Assembly: GCA_017562135.1 (NCBI GenBank)
Contig: QEYB01000313.1
Coordinates: 41,703-105,702 of the forward strand
Length of the DNA: 64,000 bases
Origin: Dipylidium caninum
Lineage: Eukaryota > Platyhelminthes > Cestoda > Cyclophyllidea > Dipylidiidae
Reading direction: 5' to 3'
Positions 50,801-64,000 of this stretch are shown here, piece after piece. The position numbers and the translations under genes are program-made. The notes under the pieces were generated by a model that was not told the origin of the DNA, made no database searches, and saw only the letters and a list, made by a program, of their open reading frames with translations. Each line of letters begins with the position of its first letter. Position 1 is the first letter of the stretch.

Positions 50801-53800
50801 TACGAAAGCAGCTACAGGGTGTGCGAACGATGCGTCGATGTGTGGAATCTCCCATGTACGTGTGTATGTGTAGGTGGGTGCGCGTGAGTGAGTGAGCCTG
50901 CGAACCCAGTCTCACCGTTTAAGGTGGATGTGAATTCAGCCTGTCTATCTATCTATCTATCTTTCTTTCTCTCTCTCTCTCTCTCTCTCTCGCTCTCCAT
51001 CTTTCACTCACTCATTCAACTCAACCTCAGACGGCAGGCCTGCGAGTAACTTCGTGGCGGTGAAGAGAATTCGAGTGGAAAGCAGTTTGGAGGAAGTCGA
51101 TGCCTCATCTGTCTGCGGTCGGTTAAGTGAAAGTGCACACTGAGACACACAACCCTGGGAGGGTGTTGATCTGCTTGGTGTGACCTTGAAGACTACACTG
51201 AGGTGCCATTCTCGGGTAGATGATTCGGTCCAAGTGTGCTCTACGTCAAGTGTATCCTAGGGCCGTCAATGCAGTCACTTTTGAGAAGCGGGAAGAATGC
51301 ATGTCACACGTTCCTGGCTTTTGGCACATCATTAAGTCAATTACACTAGCATGAGCGAATCTCTCTCGCTCTGATTGAGCTCTCCTCCAGACATCTGACC
51401 ACGCGTCAAGCGACTCCAAGCGTTGTCGAGTTACATTCTACACGAATTCATTCAAACAATTTCTTGAGATTTTTCCCATTCACCTGTGATGCTAATCGGT
51501 CCCACAGGCGGGACTAATTGCTGAAGTCGGAAGTAACTAAATTGTCATTTATCATTAAACCGGAAACTGGGCTATCATCGCTATACTCCTCCACAACTTT
51601 TGTGCCAGAGATTGTAAAGTACCCCCCGGTAGATATGGAAGGGAGTAATGAGGAGCAAAGAGGACGTGGCGGAATGAAGTAGGACAACGGTGAATGGGGC
51701 AGGATAAATTGTGCCGGCAATTGTAGCAATGGGCATGGTGCAGTTGTCCTCGATCGATGAGGGGCACGCCCAACCGAGAGTGTAAAGGCATGCCAACATA
51801 CCCTTTTCACACATACACACGCCAACTCTATGCCCAGACGTCAGATGTGTGTAAAAGGAATCCGGAAGACAGCTTATAATCGCACTTCCACTGACACAAA
51901 CAAACACTCGCACACTGGCCTGCAGGAATAAATGGAAGGTGGGACGTAGATAGACTGCTATCAGGTCCCTTTTCATCTTAAACGCGTCCTGGTGTTAAGT
52001 TTTACTTGTATTATGTTTTAAAATGAACATTTACCATACGGTGTGAATTTTGAAAGTGGGAGGCGGAAGCTTTCAACCAACTCGTGATTGCCTGCCCTCG
52101 AAGTAACCAGAGTAAGAAAGTTTTCAAGCAATACGACTTGAAAAAACCAGGCAGGAGCAAATTAGTCACGCTGAGGTTAAAATCTCATGAAGAACAGTTA
52201 GTGACGCTTTGAATTAGGCTTAAATTTCTTTTTTAGTTTAGAAGCACAGTCGACTCGGAATGTACGGCTACGGGGAAGCGCTGATTGGAATTATCAGTGT
52301 TCTTGAAACAATTTTCGCAACTTCTCTATTTTTCAATCGTTCCTTATCACCTTGACAATCCGACTCTAACCCGCAGGCCAAACAAGGCACCGGTATCGAG
52401 GGATGAAGCATTCCGCTTTCACAACTCTATCAAGCCTCGTCCATTACCTCCCTCGTAAGATGTTACTTAGTGGAATATAGGGGAGTAGACGAAGGGAGAA
52501 AGAAGGAGTGTGAAAACACCGCCGAGTTTTAATGTTGGATTTATATTGTCTCAGTGTTAGATAACACTCAAGAATGAAATTTATTTTTCATCCCTCAAAG
52601 ATAGGCATCACTGCCGAGGTGAGAAATCGGACTTCGAAAAGTGGACATCTTCTGCGCTAGCGACTTACAATAGAAACGGATGGAGACGTTAAGAGAGGTG
52701 GCGAGCCAAACGAAAAATTTTAATACGCATATGCACACGCGTGCATAAAGCTTTGAAAAGACATGCAAGTTAGTTTAACGGCCCAAATATGAGTAGTCGT
52801 GCTTGAAAAACATATGCGGATACAGTCAAGGGTGAAATATATTATGCTAAAAGTGGTGGTTTGTTGCAGCCAAGATGAGGCAATTGTGTAATTGAAAGGG
52901 TCAATTTACGGGAGCCAATAGAATTGCAGCCTTGGAAGAAATCACAAGAAGGCTTAAATTTCATTGGTCTGCTCCCCTTAACACACAAAGACACAGACAC
53001 GCACCAGAGTGCCAGGGTTTGGGTTAAATTGTGGTAAAAAACCGGGGGGGGGGGAGGTTAAGCGTGGAGATTGTGGCAAACGGGGAGTTTCGAGAAATTT
53101 GTCCGTGAAGAATGTAAGTAATGCTGTTTAGTAGGTTTAAGCTTACTTGATAGTACACAGTCAAGAAATGGACTAACACGCTGCAAATCGAGCCTCCGAC
53201 GAGATGCACACTTGGACCGAATCATCTACCCGAGAATGGCACCTCAGTGTAGTCTTCAAGGTCACACCAAGCAGATCAACACCCTCCCAGGGTTGTGTGT
53301 CTCAGTGTGCACTTTCACTTAACCGACCGCAGACAGATGAGGCATCGACTTCCTCCAAACTGCTTTCCACTCGAATTCTCTTCACCGCCACGAAGTTACT
53401 CGCAGGCCTGCCGTCTGAGGTTGAGTTGAATGAGTGGGTGAAAGATGGAGAGCGAGAGAGAGAGAGAGAGAGAGAGAGAAAGAAAGATAGATAGATAGAT
53501 AGACAGGCTGAATTCACCTCCACCTTAAACGGTGAGACTGGGTTCGCAGGCTCACTCACTCACTCACTCACTCACCTCACGCGCACCCACCTACACGTAC
53601 ACACGTACATGAGAGATTGCACACATCGACACATCGTTCGCACACCCTGCAGCTGCTTTCGTAGGACCTGTCCGGTATCCGACCCACCCAACACACGAGC
53701 GACTGTGTGGGCGCGCACGGACTCGTGGCCATGGTGACAAGTGCACCGGCCAACTCGGACGAAGGCATCAGACACCAACGAGGATCGAGGTGTGGTATGG

Positions 53801-56800
53801 AGGAGAAAGTAGATACGACAATAATGTTCACTGACGCCTCGAGGGCGTGTGTTGCACTCACTCAGATGATTTAACAACACCCGCATGTTTCATGCAAAGT
53901 CGTAATGCAGCGTGAGCATAGAAAAGGACCGCATCTCTCCTCCCGATGGAGTATTTTGTGCCAGTTAAACTCGCTCATGCGACCAACGTGACGGTGTAAA
54001 AAGGAGACGAGAAGTTGAGCGCATGGTAAAACATTGCGTGATAGGCCTGACTCGATAAGATCAAAGCATCGTCGTCACATTACAACCAATCGACAAAACA
54101 CAAGACGCTATTTAAACATACCACTGGATGCTGTCAAAGCAGTTAGAGGGACGATTTTAGCTTAAATCAACACGATGATCTCACCAAAATCATAATATTT
54201 AGGACGAAAGAACCGGTCTGCGAATGAAAGATGCTGAAGTCTGAGTACTCACCAAAGTGTAGCCATGGGGAGAGATTGCTGGACACATTTTGTGGGATCA
54301 TTGCGCTCTTTTGCGTAACCGTGTAGACGATGATGGAGAAATGCGAAAAGTTGGGTGAAACCCGCCTTGGCACCACCTTTTGCCCAAGTCACAGGTCTAA
54401 CGGCTTCATCCACTCGATCTGCCAACAGCTCTTTTATCCTATCCCAATTTACCGGCTCCTAAAGTGGAGAAAATAAACCTCCGTTATAGTGCACTTTTAA
54501 TCCCTACTACGACCTTTGGTCGCGCAATTGAAAAACCCCATTATTTTTTACACTACAACTAATCTCTTGGCATTCTCGTAACCATTTCAATTGTTAGAAA
54601 TGACAAGGGCAACTCCGACGAACTGCAGGCAGTAGATGTCAATGTTTGGCTCATCCTCGACAAGTTACAACACAATATCTTGGATACCAGGTACATAGAG
54701 AGTTTAAAACACTTCTACACTCTGGAATTCTCAAGTGCCGAATACCAAATCCATGAGATCGCGTAGCAAAAGTGCAGACTAAGGGTAGGCAGGCAGGCAG
54801 GCTTTTCCTTTAAGAAGATTGAAAAGATACTCGTAACAGGTAAAAAAAGTTACCTATACCGAAGGACAAACCAATTAATGGTAGCTTTGAAAAAATCCCA
54901 AGACTTTGGTAAATCCTTTCTCAATTTTGACTCAGGCTTTTCGAGTGAGGTGTTTAACTAAATAGAGACGAGGACTGCTTTATGACTGGAAGTGAGGTTG
55001 ATAAAATTCACACTCTTTCATAAAACAACTCACCAACGTCGACCTACGTGGCAGTGAGTGCTTAATTTCGTAAAATCTATTCCCCAGACTCGATATTTCA
55101 CGCCACTAATTTTTTAGAAATGTTTTAGGAGGGATAAAAGGAGTTCGACCGCTTAACTTTAGGTTTAACGTTCACATTAGTCCAGTCGAAAACAACGACG
55201 GCATTCCCTTCCTTCTCTTCTTACCTCTTTTTACGTATAAACACCACTTAATCCAGTAAAACGAGTGAAAAAATGCCAAGGTCTCTAAATCCGCAAATGT
55301 GATTGTAAGGAAAAAAGTGACGAAGAGAACGACAAACGCCTCCAGACAACAGGAGAGAATGGTGAAGTGTCACACGTGGTGGATGCTGTAAAATACGCCA
55401 TTCGGGATAGTAATAGTGTTTAACATGAACGAAGTATTACTGACGGCTTGAAATAGACAGCCAAAGATCCTCTCAAGATCGGCAAATGGCATATAAACTT
55501 TTCGAATCGCTCATACTGCGGCCCAAGTCGAAGTATTAACCAGGGCATATGGCATGACGATGTCAACAGTCGCCCAGTGATGGCGTTTACAGTGTGGAGG
55601 TGGATTCGATTACGGAGGCTAAGAATCAGCTCAACTATTCAAAGTAGAATGACGTCGAGATTTAGAGGTGGCACTATCACTGTTTACACTAGAGGAGTCA
55701 CCATTTTCTACAACAAAAATAAGTGCAGATTAAACACTATTAGTTTATCATGGAATACGACCTCTCGTTAAGCAGCAGATAACGGAGAACAGCCAGTTCC
55801 ACGGTAGGAGACACTCACTAACCAATTCAGAGGCGATAGGATGACGAATGATAGGTGGGAAGTCAGTGAAGAGATGTTTGGCCTTTTCATGCAATTTCCG
55901 ACGAATTGTTCGAGCCGTGTACTCGAGTTTACCCGAAGCCACCCATGCCGGCACGACATTGTGAGCGTCCACCTGTCAAGTACGAGGATAAAATTGTTGA
56001 GGGGATGGAAACGCTACTTATTGTGTAGAAGAGGGGTAGACAGACGAGGGCTCATTCAGTAACCCAGGATATGAGGATTGATGACTTTTCTAGCCCAATT
56101 AAAGCAACTTTCTTCTCCAACATCATCTACAAGCGGGAAGAGTGGACTAGGAGCCCTCTAAGTGTTCAAGAATCTAGAGGAATTTGTGTGACATCTTCCT
56201 CTCATTGTTTCTTTCAAAGGGATTTTTACACCCTGACAATTGTTTATCCCACTGCCGTGCCAAAGCTCATAAGCAATTGTAATCCCTAGACAGATAAATC
56301 TTACGCCGTAGTAAATTTTCAACGAGAATTACTCTATTTGTCGCCTAAACGTGACGATACTTTGTGAGCAGTAAAGTAAAATAAAAGCAAGTTTTCTTCA
56401 ATGTATCCTTCGCTGTGCAGTAACACTAGGAGCCTTTGCACGTGTTATGAAAGTATGGCAAAAAAAGGCAACAAGAATTTTAAAAATTGTCGTGTGAAAA
56501 TGTTGGCAAACTTCCTTTTTCTTACAGAGAAAGTCGAGACACACAGAGATTGCTTAACTCTTATTTTTAACAGTATCACTCACATAAAATAGCGGTGCTA
56601 GACCGAGAGGGCTTCTTTTAGGTACTACGCAGTAAAGGCAAGAGATCTAATGCTAGTTCCGATATCACCCTGCCTCCTCCATAGTTGCTTCCCTCTGTGA
56701 ACTACACTCCAGTGACCTGACGCAACACCCGAAGAGAATGACCGGACTTGTGACTAAATCATTCGGTGACTACGTCCAACAAACACATCCGTTTAATTCA

Positions 56801-58843
56801 ATGTGGAGAACACTCTTTAAAAAACCTAAGTTTGTGCTCTTTCAAGAAATTGATGGACTATCAGCTTAGAGTTGTTATTGGTCTCTTTCTCTTCAACGCT
56901 TTTCAGCAACAAGCAACTAATCAACACATCGGCCGCCAATATTGAGCCTCCTCTAAGCAACTGCCGTTAGTCAAAAGCTTGAAAAAAAGGGAGGGGAGAA
57001 GCTCTGAAGCTGTAAATTATTTTACACGGTGTACTTCGATTTAAAATTAGTTTCTAAGGTTATAATGGCCTATGGCTGACAATGTCGAACCAATGCTGAG
57101 ATGGGTTGTTTAGATGCCTACTTATTATATTTAAGTATCATTGACCTGATATAAAGATATGTGTTCAGGAAGGCGACTCGAGACCGATTGCACATGATGA
57201 AGATCTTCACGAAGAGGGGAGAAGTCGGTAATGAGGACCCGAGCATCTAGCCTCCTCAAACAATCAATGATCGGTTGAGCCACCTCAAAGTCAACAGCAT
57301 CACAGTGAGAATCGCCGTTAGCATCGCTTCCCGCCGAAAATTTCGCATCAACGTTGGGTGGAAAAAGCACGTGAAATCCGATATCCAGATCCTGGCACTC
57401 CTAAGAATTCGAAAAAAAAGAGACTTCAAATACATCGTGTAAATAATTGTCGTTTCTTCTAAATTTCCTCACTTAAACTATAACTTGCGCGGAATTGTAA
57501 AATGATAATACCTAAAAGAATAACTTATGATTTACGAATGCAAGTGATAGCAATTTTTAACTAGACGATCGGAATTTCTACGTGACTGCATTTTAGTGAA
57601 TTTCTGGAGGTTAGATTTTAATTCGCCATTCTAAGATACACAATTTAGAAAAAAACCCCGATGGAAATGCAGAAGTTCCCAGCTCATTAACAAAAAAACA
57701 AACAAGAACTTAAAACTTACCGAATTGGGTAAAAATAAAGAGGAGGCGAAATATTGCGATTTGAAAACTTTGTTGGACCTCTAATAAACTCAAAAACTCC
57801 CAACCGCTGCCTTTCAAAGATCTGGAATTTCCTACCAATCTATTGAAAAAGCGAATAATTGACTAAATACGGATTTAGATACAGGTTAAAATAAATGATT
57901 TTACTACTTTCGTAGAATCAAAAAAAGTGAATGTATCTTTCTGCACTTTGTCGTTAAGCATTCAAGAAAAGCGTCAAGAGTGTCTTTTAAAATGCTTCCA
58001 ATTATGATAAGTCGTGGCAATATGGTTCGTCATTGTTGTAGAAACTCTGAATTAGGTGTTAATTAACGCTCCAGTGATCACCTGTTACTAAAGTTTCAGG
58101 TTTTAATGGCATCTAATTTATAAAATCCGCTTGTTTACAGGAAAAGTTTTCCCTATTGAGAGCGAGTTTTGGCGAAAAAAGGGAAAATAATGTGGAATGA
58201 AACAGTGATTGTTCACGTGTTAAAACACATCGACTTCTCGTCGGAAGGAAATTTTGAATGAGACGCATTATCTCGACTTGTAAAAAATCAAATTGACCGT
58301 GAAATAGCACTCAGCCTCACATATTTGAAACATACACAAGATACCGGTTTCCGCAGAAAATTGGTGCACTTCCATTTAATGGATAAACTTACTTCTTCTA
58401 CATCGGCAAGACCCTCTAGGAGAAAAATGGCATGTCTTCGGGTCTTCAAAGCTGACGATGTAGAGAGGTTAAAGCAAACATGTAAAGGCACCGAAAACTT
58501 CAAGGCGATGCGCTGAGCAAAGAGTAAGGCCCAGTTATCTGTAAATAATGGGGGAAAGGTTAACTACTTACCAAAAAAATGGCAAGCAGTACAAGCTTGT
58601 ATTCTTACCTTGAATCCGCTGGTCGCGGTTCATCCAGTAAACAACAGATCCTATACAAGGGCGACTGTCTGAAACATTGACTGGAATAGAGTGAAAATCA
58701 TTTGTTCCGCATAAGAGTCGGACGCGGCAAGAAGCAAAGGGAAACTCGGCTACAGATTTGCCACAGTTTTTCAATCGATTCATGCTTATCCCATTAAACC
58801 ATTGTGAAAATTTGTCGGGATTTGATTGCAGATTGGAAGTCAT
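47834..58843 (-). CDS. PHR: Class II CPD photolyase (deoxyribodipyrimidine photo-lyase)
   Basis: FAD enzyme that uses light to split cyclobutane pyrimidine dimers. Eight exons on the minus strand: 58,843-58,609, 58,538-58,393, 57,400-57,146, 55,972-55,823, 54,458-54,253, 49,436-49,284, 48,844-48,560 and 47,973-47,834. All splice phases agree and the sum gives about 522 residues, normal for the class. Hallmarks in order are [140 protein letters not shown] and [14 protein letters not shown]. This is class II, not class I or cryptochrome. Exon 5 has one extra A in an AAAA run after NDPT, the only frame break. The first Met is the only in-frame one before the catalytic region that fits. The intron between exons 5 and 6 (4.8 kb) contains a large foldback structure. 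Confidence 0.95.
50504..51239 (+). repeat. Left arm of the foldback structure in the photolyase intron
   Basis: Reverse complement of 53,202-53,962. Landmarks are AAAATACTCCATCGGGAGGA, CCTCGAGGCGTCAGTGAACA, CCGGTGCACTTGTCACCATG and GATGATTCGGTCCAAGTGTG. It includes a (CTAT)n(CT)n microsatellite (about 50,942-50,993). A weaker match extends about 35 bases outside the arm, interrupted by roughly 20 bases present on one side only. Confidence 0.92.
51240..53201. other. Spacer of the photolyase-intron foldback
   Basis: 1.96 kb with no supported gene, no transposase-like motif and no repeat of the other window modules. It contains a G run at about 53,044-53,053. Confidence 0.6.
53202..53962 (-). 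repeat. Right arm of the foldback structure in the photolyase intron
   Basis: Reverse complement of 50,504-51,239. It has a longer (CTCA)n run near 53,555 and differs by a few bases elsewhere. Confidence 0.92.
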
Positions 58844-61800
58844 TATATCTACAGGGAAAATTTAGGCGAATTGTCGGAAAATGAGCAACACTTCTGGGAC
58901 GTAAAAGTCTAATAGCAGTTTATCTACAAAATTAGAGGAATTAATTTATGCCAGGAATTAATTTATGTCAGGGTATTTATATAATTAAGAAAATGGTTCA
59001 AATGGTGTCAAGCTTTCCTGCTACACAAAGAATTGGTGTAAAAAGGCAAATACGTTTCTGATATACAAATATCTGACAAGTGAATCGAAAATAGATATCT
59101 TCGTATTGAAAAAGACACATGGCACAAACCCAGGCGGGTGTGCGAGGAAAAATCCGAATTTAACAGGTGCAGAAGTAATAACGTTATTACGTGTGAAAGA
59201 GGCCAGTTTCATAAATATCGAAAAAGATCACTGGAAACTGCCACGGCGCAGAATAGCAACGGACACACGAGCGTGAATCTTACAACAGCAGCCGGGGACG
59301 AGGTCAAATTTGTTCATTTTAACACATCCAAAAGATTATCTAAATGCATATTCCTCCGCCGAAAATTCTAGTTGTATAATCTATATTATTGAAATCTTTG
59401 GAAATTTGTTATGTTGGACGCTACGAGTAGGTAGGTTTTTGGCACAAAAAGAAAGTATAAGGGGTGAATATTGCACATTCGGTACCGCCCTCGGGGCGCG
59501 TTGGCTTAAATGGTATCCCCTTCACTTTTCATACAAGCCACTGTTTTGTAAAAGCGTGTGAGCTGTTCATTTGGTTCTACTGGCCGGTATTTTCGAGGCA
59601 ATTAATACAGTCTGACAGTGCGCTAAACCCGTATTGCCTCTAGATAAGGACACAATTTTTACCTTCATGAATTTTACTGTTGCGGTCGCCTTTTTATTCT
59701 AATGCGTGTGAGCAGAATAACAAAACCGATGTATCATATCTGGAAATAAGTATTCAGCAAGAGCCCAGTCGAAATTGCTTAAAACATTCAACAAATTATC
59801 CTTATAAAGCCTCTGACCTGCTGTCCTGGAATCGTCTATTATCAAAATCTACTAACATCTGTTTTGCTTTTTCATCATTCCCTTGATTAATTTAAAAAGT
59901 CTGTGCTACCTGACCTAAGCTAAACATGGCCGTCTATTGTGCTCCAACACGACATTGAGTCCTCCTTTTAAGATGTAACCTCGTGTTGCATGAGGTTATC
60001 TCTTAAGTCCCTTTAATTTCACCACAGTAATAATTCCAATATGTCACGTTAACCTTAAGGTCTTATTCCCTTTTCCGTTGGTCCTTAAATTAAGCAACTT
60101 TACCTTAAACGGAGGTTAAAACCTAATATTAGTACTGCCCACTTATTTTTCTCTTGGACTTGTGCTCAATACAGAGAAAAGTAACATCTACATTCTTTCC
60201 TCTATTCCCGAAAAATGTCTCCATTGTGTATTCAACTAGTTGGTATGTGTTTTTTAAATCCCAAAGCCGATATATCTGAATATCCTCAGGAAGTTGTTGT
60301 TTCTCGCAACATTGTTATATGCCAGGTTCTGGTCAAACCGCGAGAGATTCTACTTTACACTATGCGTGGATTTCCTGCAAGCCGATTTTCTGTGTTCGAA
60401 ATCTTTATACTTTTACAACCAAAAGTAATTAGGTGTAGGTTTTGCACATCAGTTGGCTGAGTCTGAGAAAAAAGTATTCCGTTACGACCAAATGGATTTA
60501 TTGAAAATTCCTTCGGTCGGTTGCCTTGATTGACAACTTCACTTCGTATTCGCAAAATTTGTTGACTCGTGGGTAACACATTAGTATTTTGTCATTTTAA
60601 ACGCCTGGAGCACAATATCCTCTCGAGATACCTCCATGTTACTCTCATTTATCATTATTTGTGCATTTCGTCACAGATGCATCTGGAAAAATAACAATCT
60701 TGCGCCATAACTGGCTAATTAGATTGCGATACTTTTGGCCCAATGGGAGAAGCGAGCGGAACTCGCCTCCTTCGCTGTGATTGGCGGAGTAGACTTCCCA
60801 CCCGTGCGACCTCTCGCTGTTGCAGGGCAGAATTGGGACCTTTCTGCTCTGCGAATCTTTACGTTTGCTGATTGGGCGCCCTTGTCCCGCCCCCTTTAGC
60901 TCTATGATGTGGATAGCATGACAAGTGTCATGCATTAAGTGACTGCATTTGTAGCTACTCACACCTATCATTACATTCTTGATTTTGTTGGCTTTACCGA
61001 GTGATTGAGGAACACTCTATGTTGTGATGGGGATGAACGACTATTTCTGAAATGGGGACTCCTGTCATCTGGAGCATGGAGGACACTTCCAGCTCTCTAC
61101 ATGTAATCTGACGGGAAGAAGACTCGATAGGACAAAACTTCACAAAGACTTGTTTGACGAACGTTTGAACCCGACGAAATGTTTTGACACAGTTTGAAAA
61201 GACGCAACCACGAAGATCTTCTCCAAAAGTGTCCATATTCGACTTTCAAATGGCAACAAAATAAAGGAAAACTCGTAGTCAAAGCTGTTTGAGGCGAAAA
61301 CCTCCATGCTTTAATCTAACTTGACAACTCTGAATTGGAGGCTTCATGTTGCCTAGACGGTTATAATTCTGTTAATCAAAAAGCGACATAAAACGTGCCT
61401 TGATGCACTTTCAGTGACCAGCGTCAATAACACAACTACCGCAGTAGCAAGACAATATTTACCTTCAAATCGTGACAGTGGAGATGGGAGACGTGTCCCG
61501 TGAATCAAGCAGTCGTACAAATTTGTCCTGCCCCTTGTTAGTCGCACGGTGCTTTGTCTCCACGAGAATCCGTAAATACCTCAGGCACACTCGGTTGTGA
61601 ACATAATGAAGACCACTTTCGTGTTGTCTTGTCGAGTAATCCAAAACGCAGACTGTTGGGGCGTTTCCGCTGTCATACATCAGTAAAAGTTCGACTTGCA
61701 GCGAGCGAGTCTTCACACGCACATCCGTTCACATGTAGTCGGAGTAGACGATCGTTGTTGCCGTGGTAACGTTCAGAGACAGTACGAAGAGGAGAGAAGA

Positions 61801-64000
61801 CCTTGCTAGAAAAGATCGGGAATGGAGAGTTAACTGGGTGTCTCGGTGGTTTTCCCCGTCAAGCCTCAAGTGAGAGGCACATTATGAGAGAAGGCATAGG
61901 AGTCATTGGATCCGGTAGATTTAGACACAATAACACAATTAGTATAAGTACATTTACTTTTGTGTCCAGTTGGTATTCGCCAGTTATTTTGTTTTCTAGC
62001 CGTTGTTGTTGTTATTGTTGTTTTTACTTTTTGTCTGACAGTGAGGTTAGGGTGCATTGGTCACCTTCTAAGTTTGATGTGACCGTAAATTAGAAGTTAG
62101 ACTACGTCCTTTGTATTTGCACTAGTATTTTTCGTCTATTTTTATTTTTCTTCGCATCGTCAGAAATACATATAGGATACCAAGGCAATTTACGCCTGAC
62201 CTACACGCTTGTTTTACGAAGTTGGGATCTCTGGCGCAGTATTTCAAAATTTATAGATAATAAGATGTAGCGTAGCCTGGAAAGTCGAGTATTAACGAGA
62301 GTACAGCAGGGTATATGCACACTGATGTTGACAGGCGTATTTTAGCCGTGTTTAACCGTTGCTAAATTCACATACTAGCCAAAACGTGAGCACTCTCCTT
62401 CGCCCGGTGGGGATGCTGGCCTAAAGTAATTTCACCCTTGTCACTTTCACTGTAGCTGCTATCTGATGGTTGCCATGCCGCCTGCTGACTCAGTCTTGGT
62501 GATTCCCTGAGGCATCGGCCCCGCACAATTTTCACCCGTCCACTGCTGCGTGTCACACTTGACGGGAGAAGCATTCACCCACCGTGAAGGTGACAATGCA
62601 TCTGAAATTCTCCATTAATGATCACCTTTTGACAAGGATAGAACGATTGCGGCAGATATCGCTCGGGTTGTGTCCAGACCTGGTGAGAGGAGGAGGAAAA
62701 ATGCCATTCAGGCTGCGTCTGTCGTCTGTGTTAAAACTCTGTTTTCCCTCGGCACCAGTTCCACCTTTACTGCTGAAAGTCTACGGATCATCGACTGCGA
62801 TGCGGTGCTAGGAGGATTTCTTTTTAAATAGAGTGAAAGGAATTGGAACTGGGCAGAGGGTGAGGGCTAGTGCTTCAACATCCTCCCCTACCCTCTGGGC
62901 CTTTTCTGTCCGAGTAAGGTGTTGAGGGGGACGGAGAAGGTCTATCCGACTATATCTCTTTTTTGATACAAAAATACCAAAATTTCACGGCGACTGAATG
63001 GGGGGTGGGCGAGCCACTGGCTGGCCGAGGTCATTTTGGAAGAAAAATACACTTGTGTCTGAATTTGTAAATTAGACGGGAAGTCGACCAAAACTCTGCC
63101 TTAGTTACTATGACAATTGGGTAGAGCAGAGCCGATTGACTCTGACACGCCCGCATGTCTGGCCCGACGCCAGTTGACCTGGTGCTACGAGAAAAGACTC
63201 CAACGGTTTTACGGTGTTTTCAGTTTTGTCTCCGTCACGCACTTTCGGTGCGACGGCTCAAAATTCTTCATGTGAGAAGATTTTCAGCCTCCAAGCTACC
63301 AGCCAATCAAATAACTCCCCTTAGAAAGTGATGAGCCGCTGTCAATCATGTCGGCTTTCTTCGCTCTGCCATCTCCGACTGAGAAAGTGTACGACGAGCG
63401 CATAATGGCTTTTTATTCATGTATATGGCGGCATGATAGTTCTCATTTTCCCTGTTTGTTCGGCATAGTCGACAGAACAAACCTTATATGCAGCCGACGC
63501 AGCCTTCATTTAGAAGTGGAAACAGGAACCGGAGTTTTGTTAGTCCGTGGATTTTAGATGCGACTGAGGAGAGATGCACTGCAACGCTCTCACTCCAAAT
63601 TTTTGTTCATAAATTTTAAAGACATTTTCTTTTTTATTCATTTAATGACATTTTTAGCGGCTTGTATCCTCTCTTAATGGAAACAAAACGCGATCTACGT
63701 CTACTTCCATTGTTCGAGTTCGAATTGAATGAGCCGCAGCCCAATGAGCCTCGAAAAACATTAAATGGGCATTTGGGCATGGATTCAATAATGAGAAGAA
63801 AGGACCTTGACTCGTTCTGATTAATATAAAAGTAAAGAGCTTTCAAGAGGCAATCGACAGATAACCAGATGAAAAGATATTTCGGTTATTGAGAAAAAAA
63901 AAAGCCTGAGTATTTTGTATATCTCAATCGTACATAGATTATGCCTTTAAGAAGGCATATATATTGATCTAGCGGTGATGATGATGAACGGAAGGGAACA
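58844..64000. other. Intergenic region, nothing supported
   Basis: Upstream side of the photolyase gene. No motif-bearing open frame, repeat or RNA gene was recognised in either strand. A minus-strand frame at 62,368-62,574 (with YSESDKGEITLG) looks somewhat protein-like but has no clear splice sites. Confidence 0.55.

Overview
The window is eukaryotic and most likely from a parasitic flatworm, probably a tapeworm (cestode). Its clear genes have several exons, and the DEAD-box gene has introns of only 30-36 bp beside a 67-bp one, a pattern I know from tapeworms and flukes. There is no operon structure. Microsatellites such as (TCC)n, (CA)n and (CT)n are abundant, and about half of the window is repeat-rich accessory sequence. 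The species assignment is inference.

Layout. 1-12,250 is mostly non-coding. It holds one convincing signal-peptide exon (3,702-3,941, minus), a dead histone H2B copy (8,294-8,641) and a few weaker exon candidates. 12,250-43,200 is a complex duplicated block. Its core is a very large inverted repeat, about 14,668-24,881 against 30,533-40,752, around a 5.65-kb spacer. Smaller inverted repeats are nested inside it. The block carries five copies of a four-exon beta-1,3-glucuronyltransferase-like gene (GT43 fold, type II membrane protein of about 268 residues). Two copies (16,000-17,829 and 37,424-39,256, both minus) keep the expected UDP-binding motifs. Three copies (22,459-24,124 plus; 31,286-32,935 minus; 41,112-42,775 plus) form a second subfamily in which four of these motifs are changed while the putative catalytic Glu is kept. 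A relict of a sixth unit without a gene lies at about 12,650-14,220.

43,200-64,000 is calmer and AT-richer. It contains a nearly complete DDX3/PL10-type RNA helicase (44,649-46,763, plus, six exons seen, start exon not found). Convergent to it is a complete eight-exon class II CPD photolyase (47,834-58,843, minus). One 4.8-kb photolyase intron harbours a 3.5-kb foldback structure with inverted arms of about 740-760 bp. No gene could be supported from 58,844 to the end.

A caveat applies throughout. Nearly every frame break in the conserved genes is a single-base change in a homopolymer run, including breaks in the single-copy helicase and photolyase. The duplicated copies also differ mostly by such indels. 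Residual long-read assembly errors are therefore a better first explanation than gene decay, except for the H2B copy, which has true stop codons and many substitutions.

The genes do not form one pathway. The glucuronyltransferase copies would act in the Golgi on glycan linker or terminal structures. The helicase acts in mRNA translation and processing. The photolyase repairs UV-induced cyclobutane dimers.
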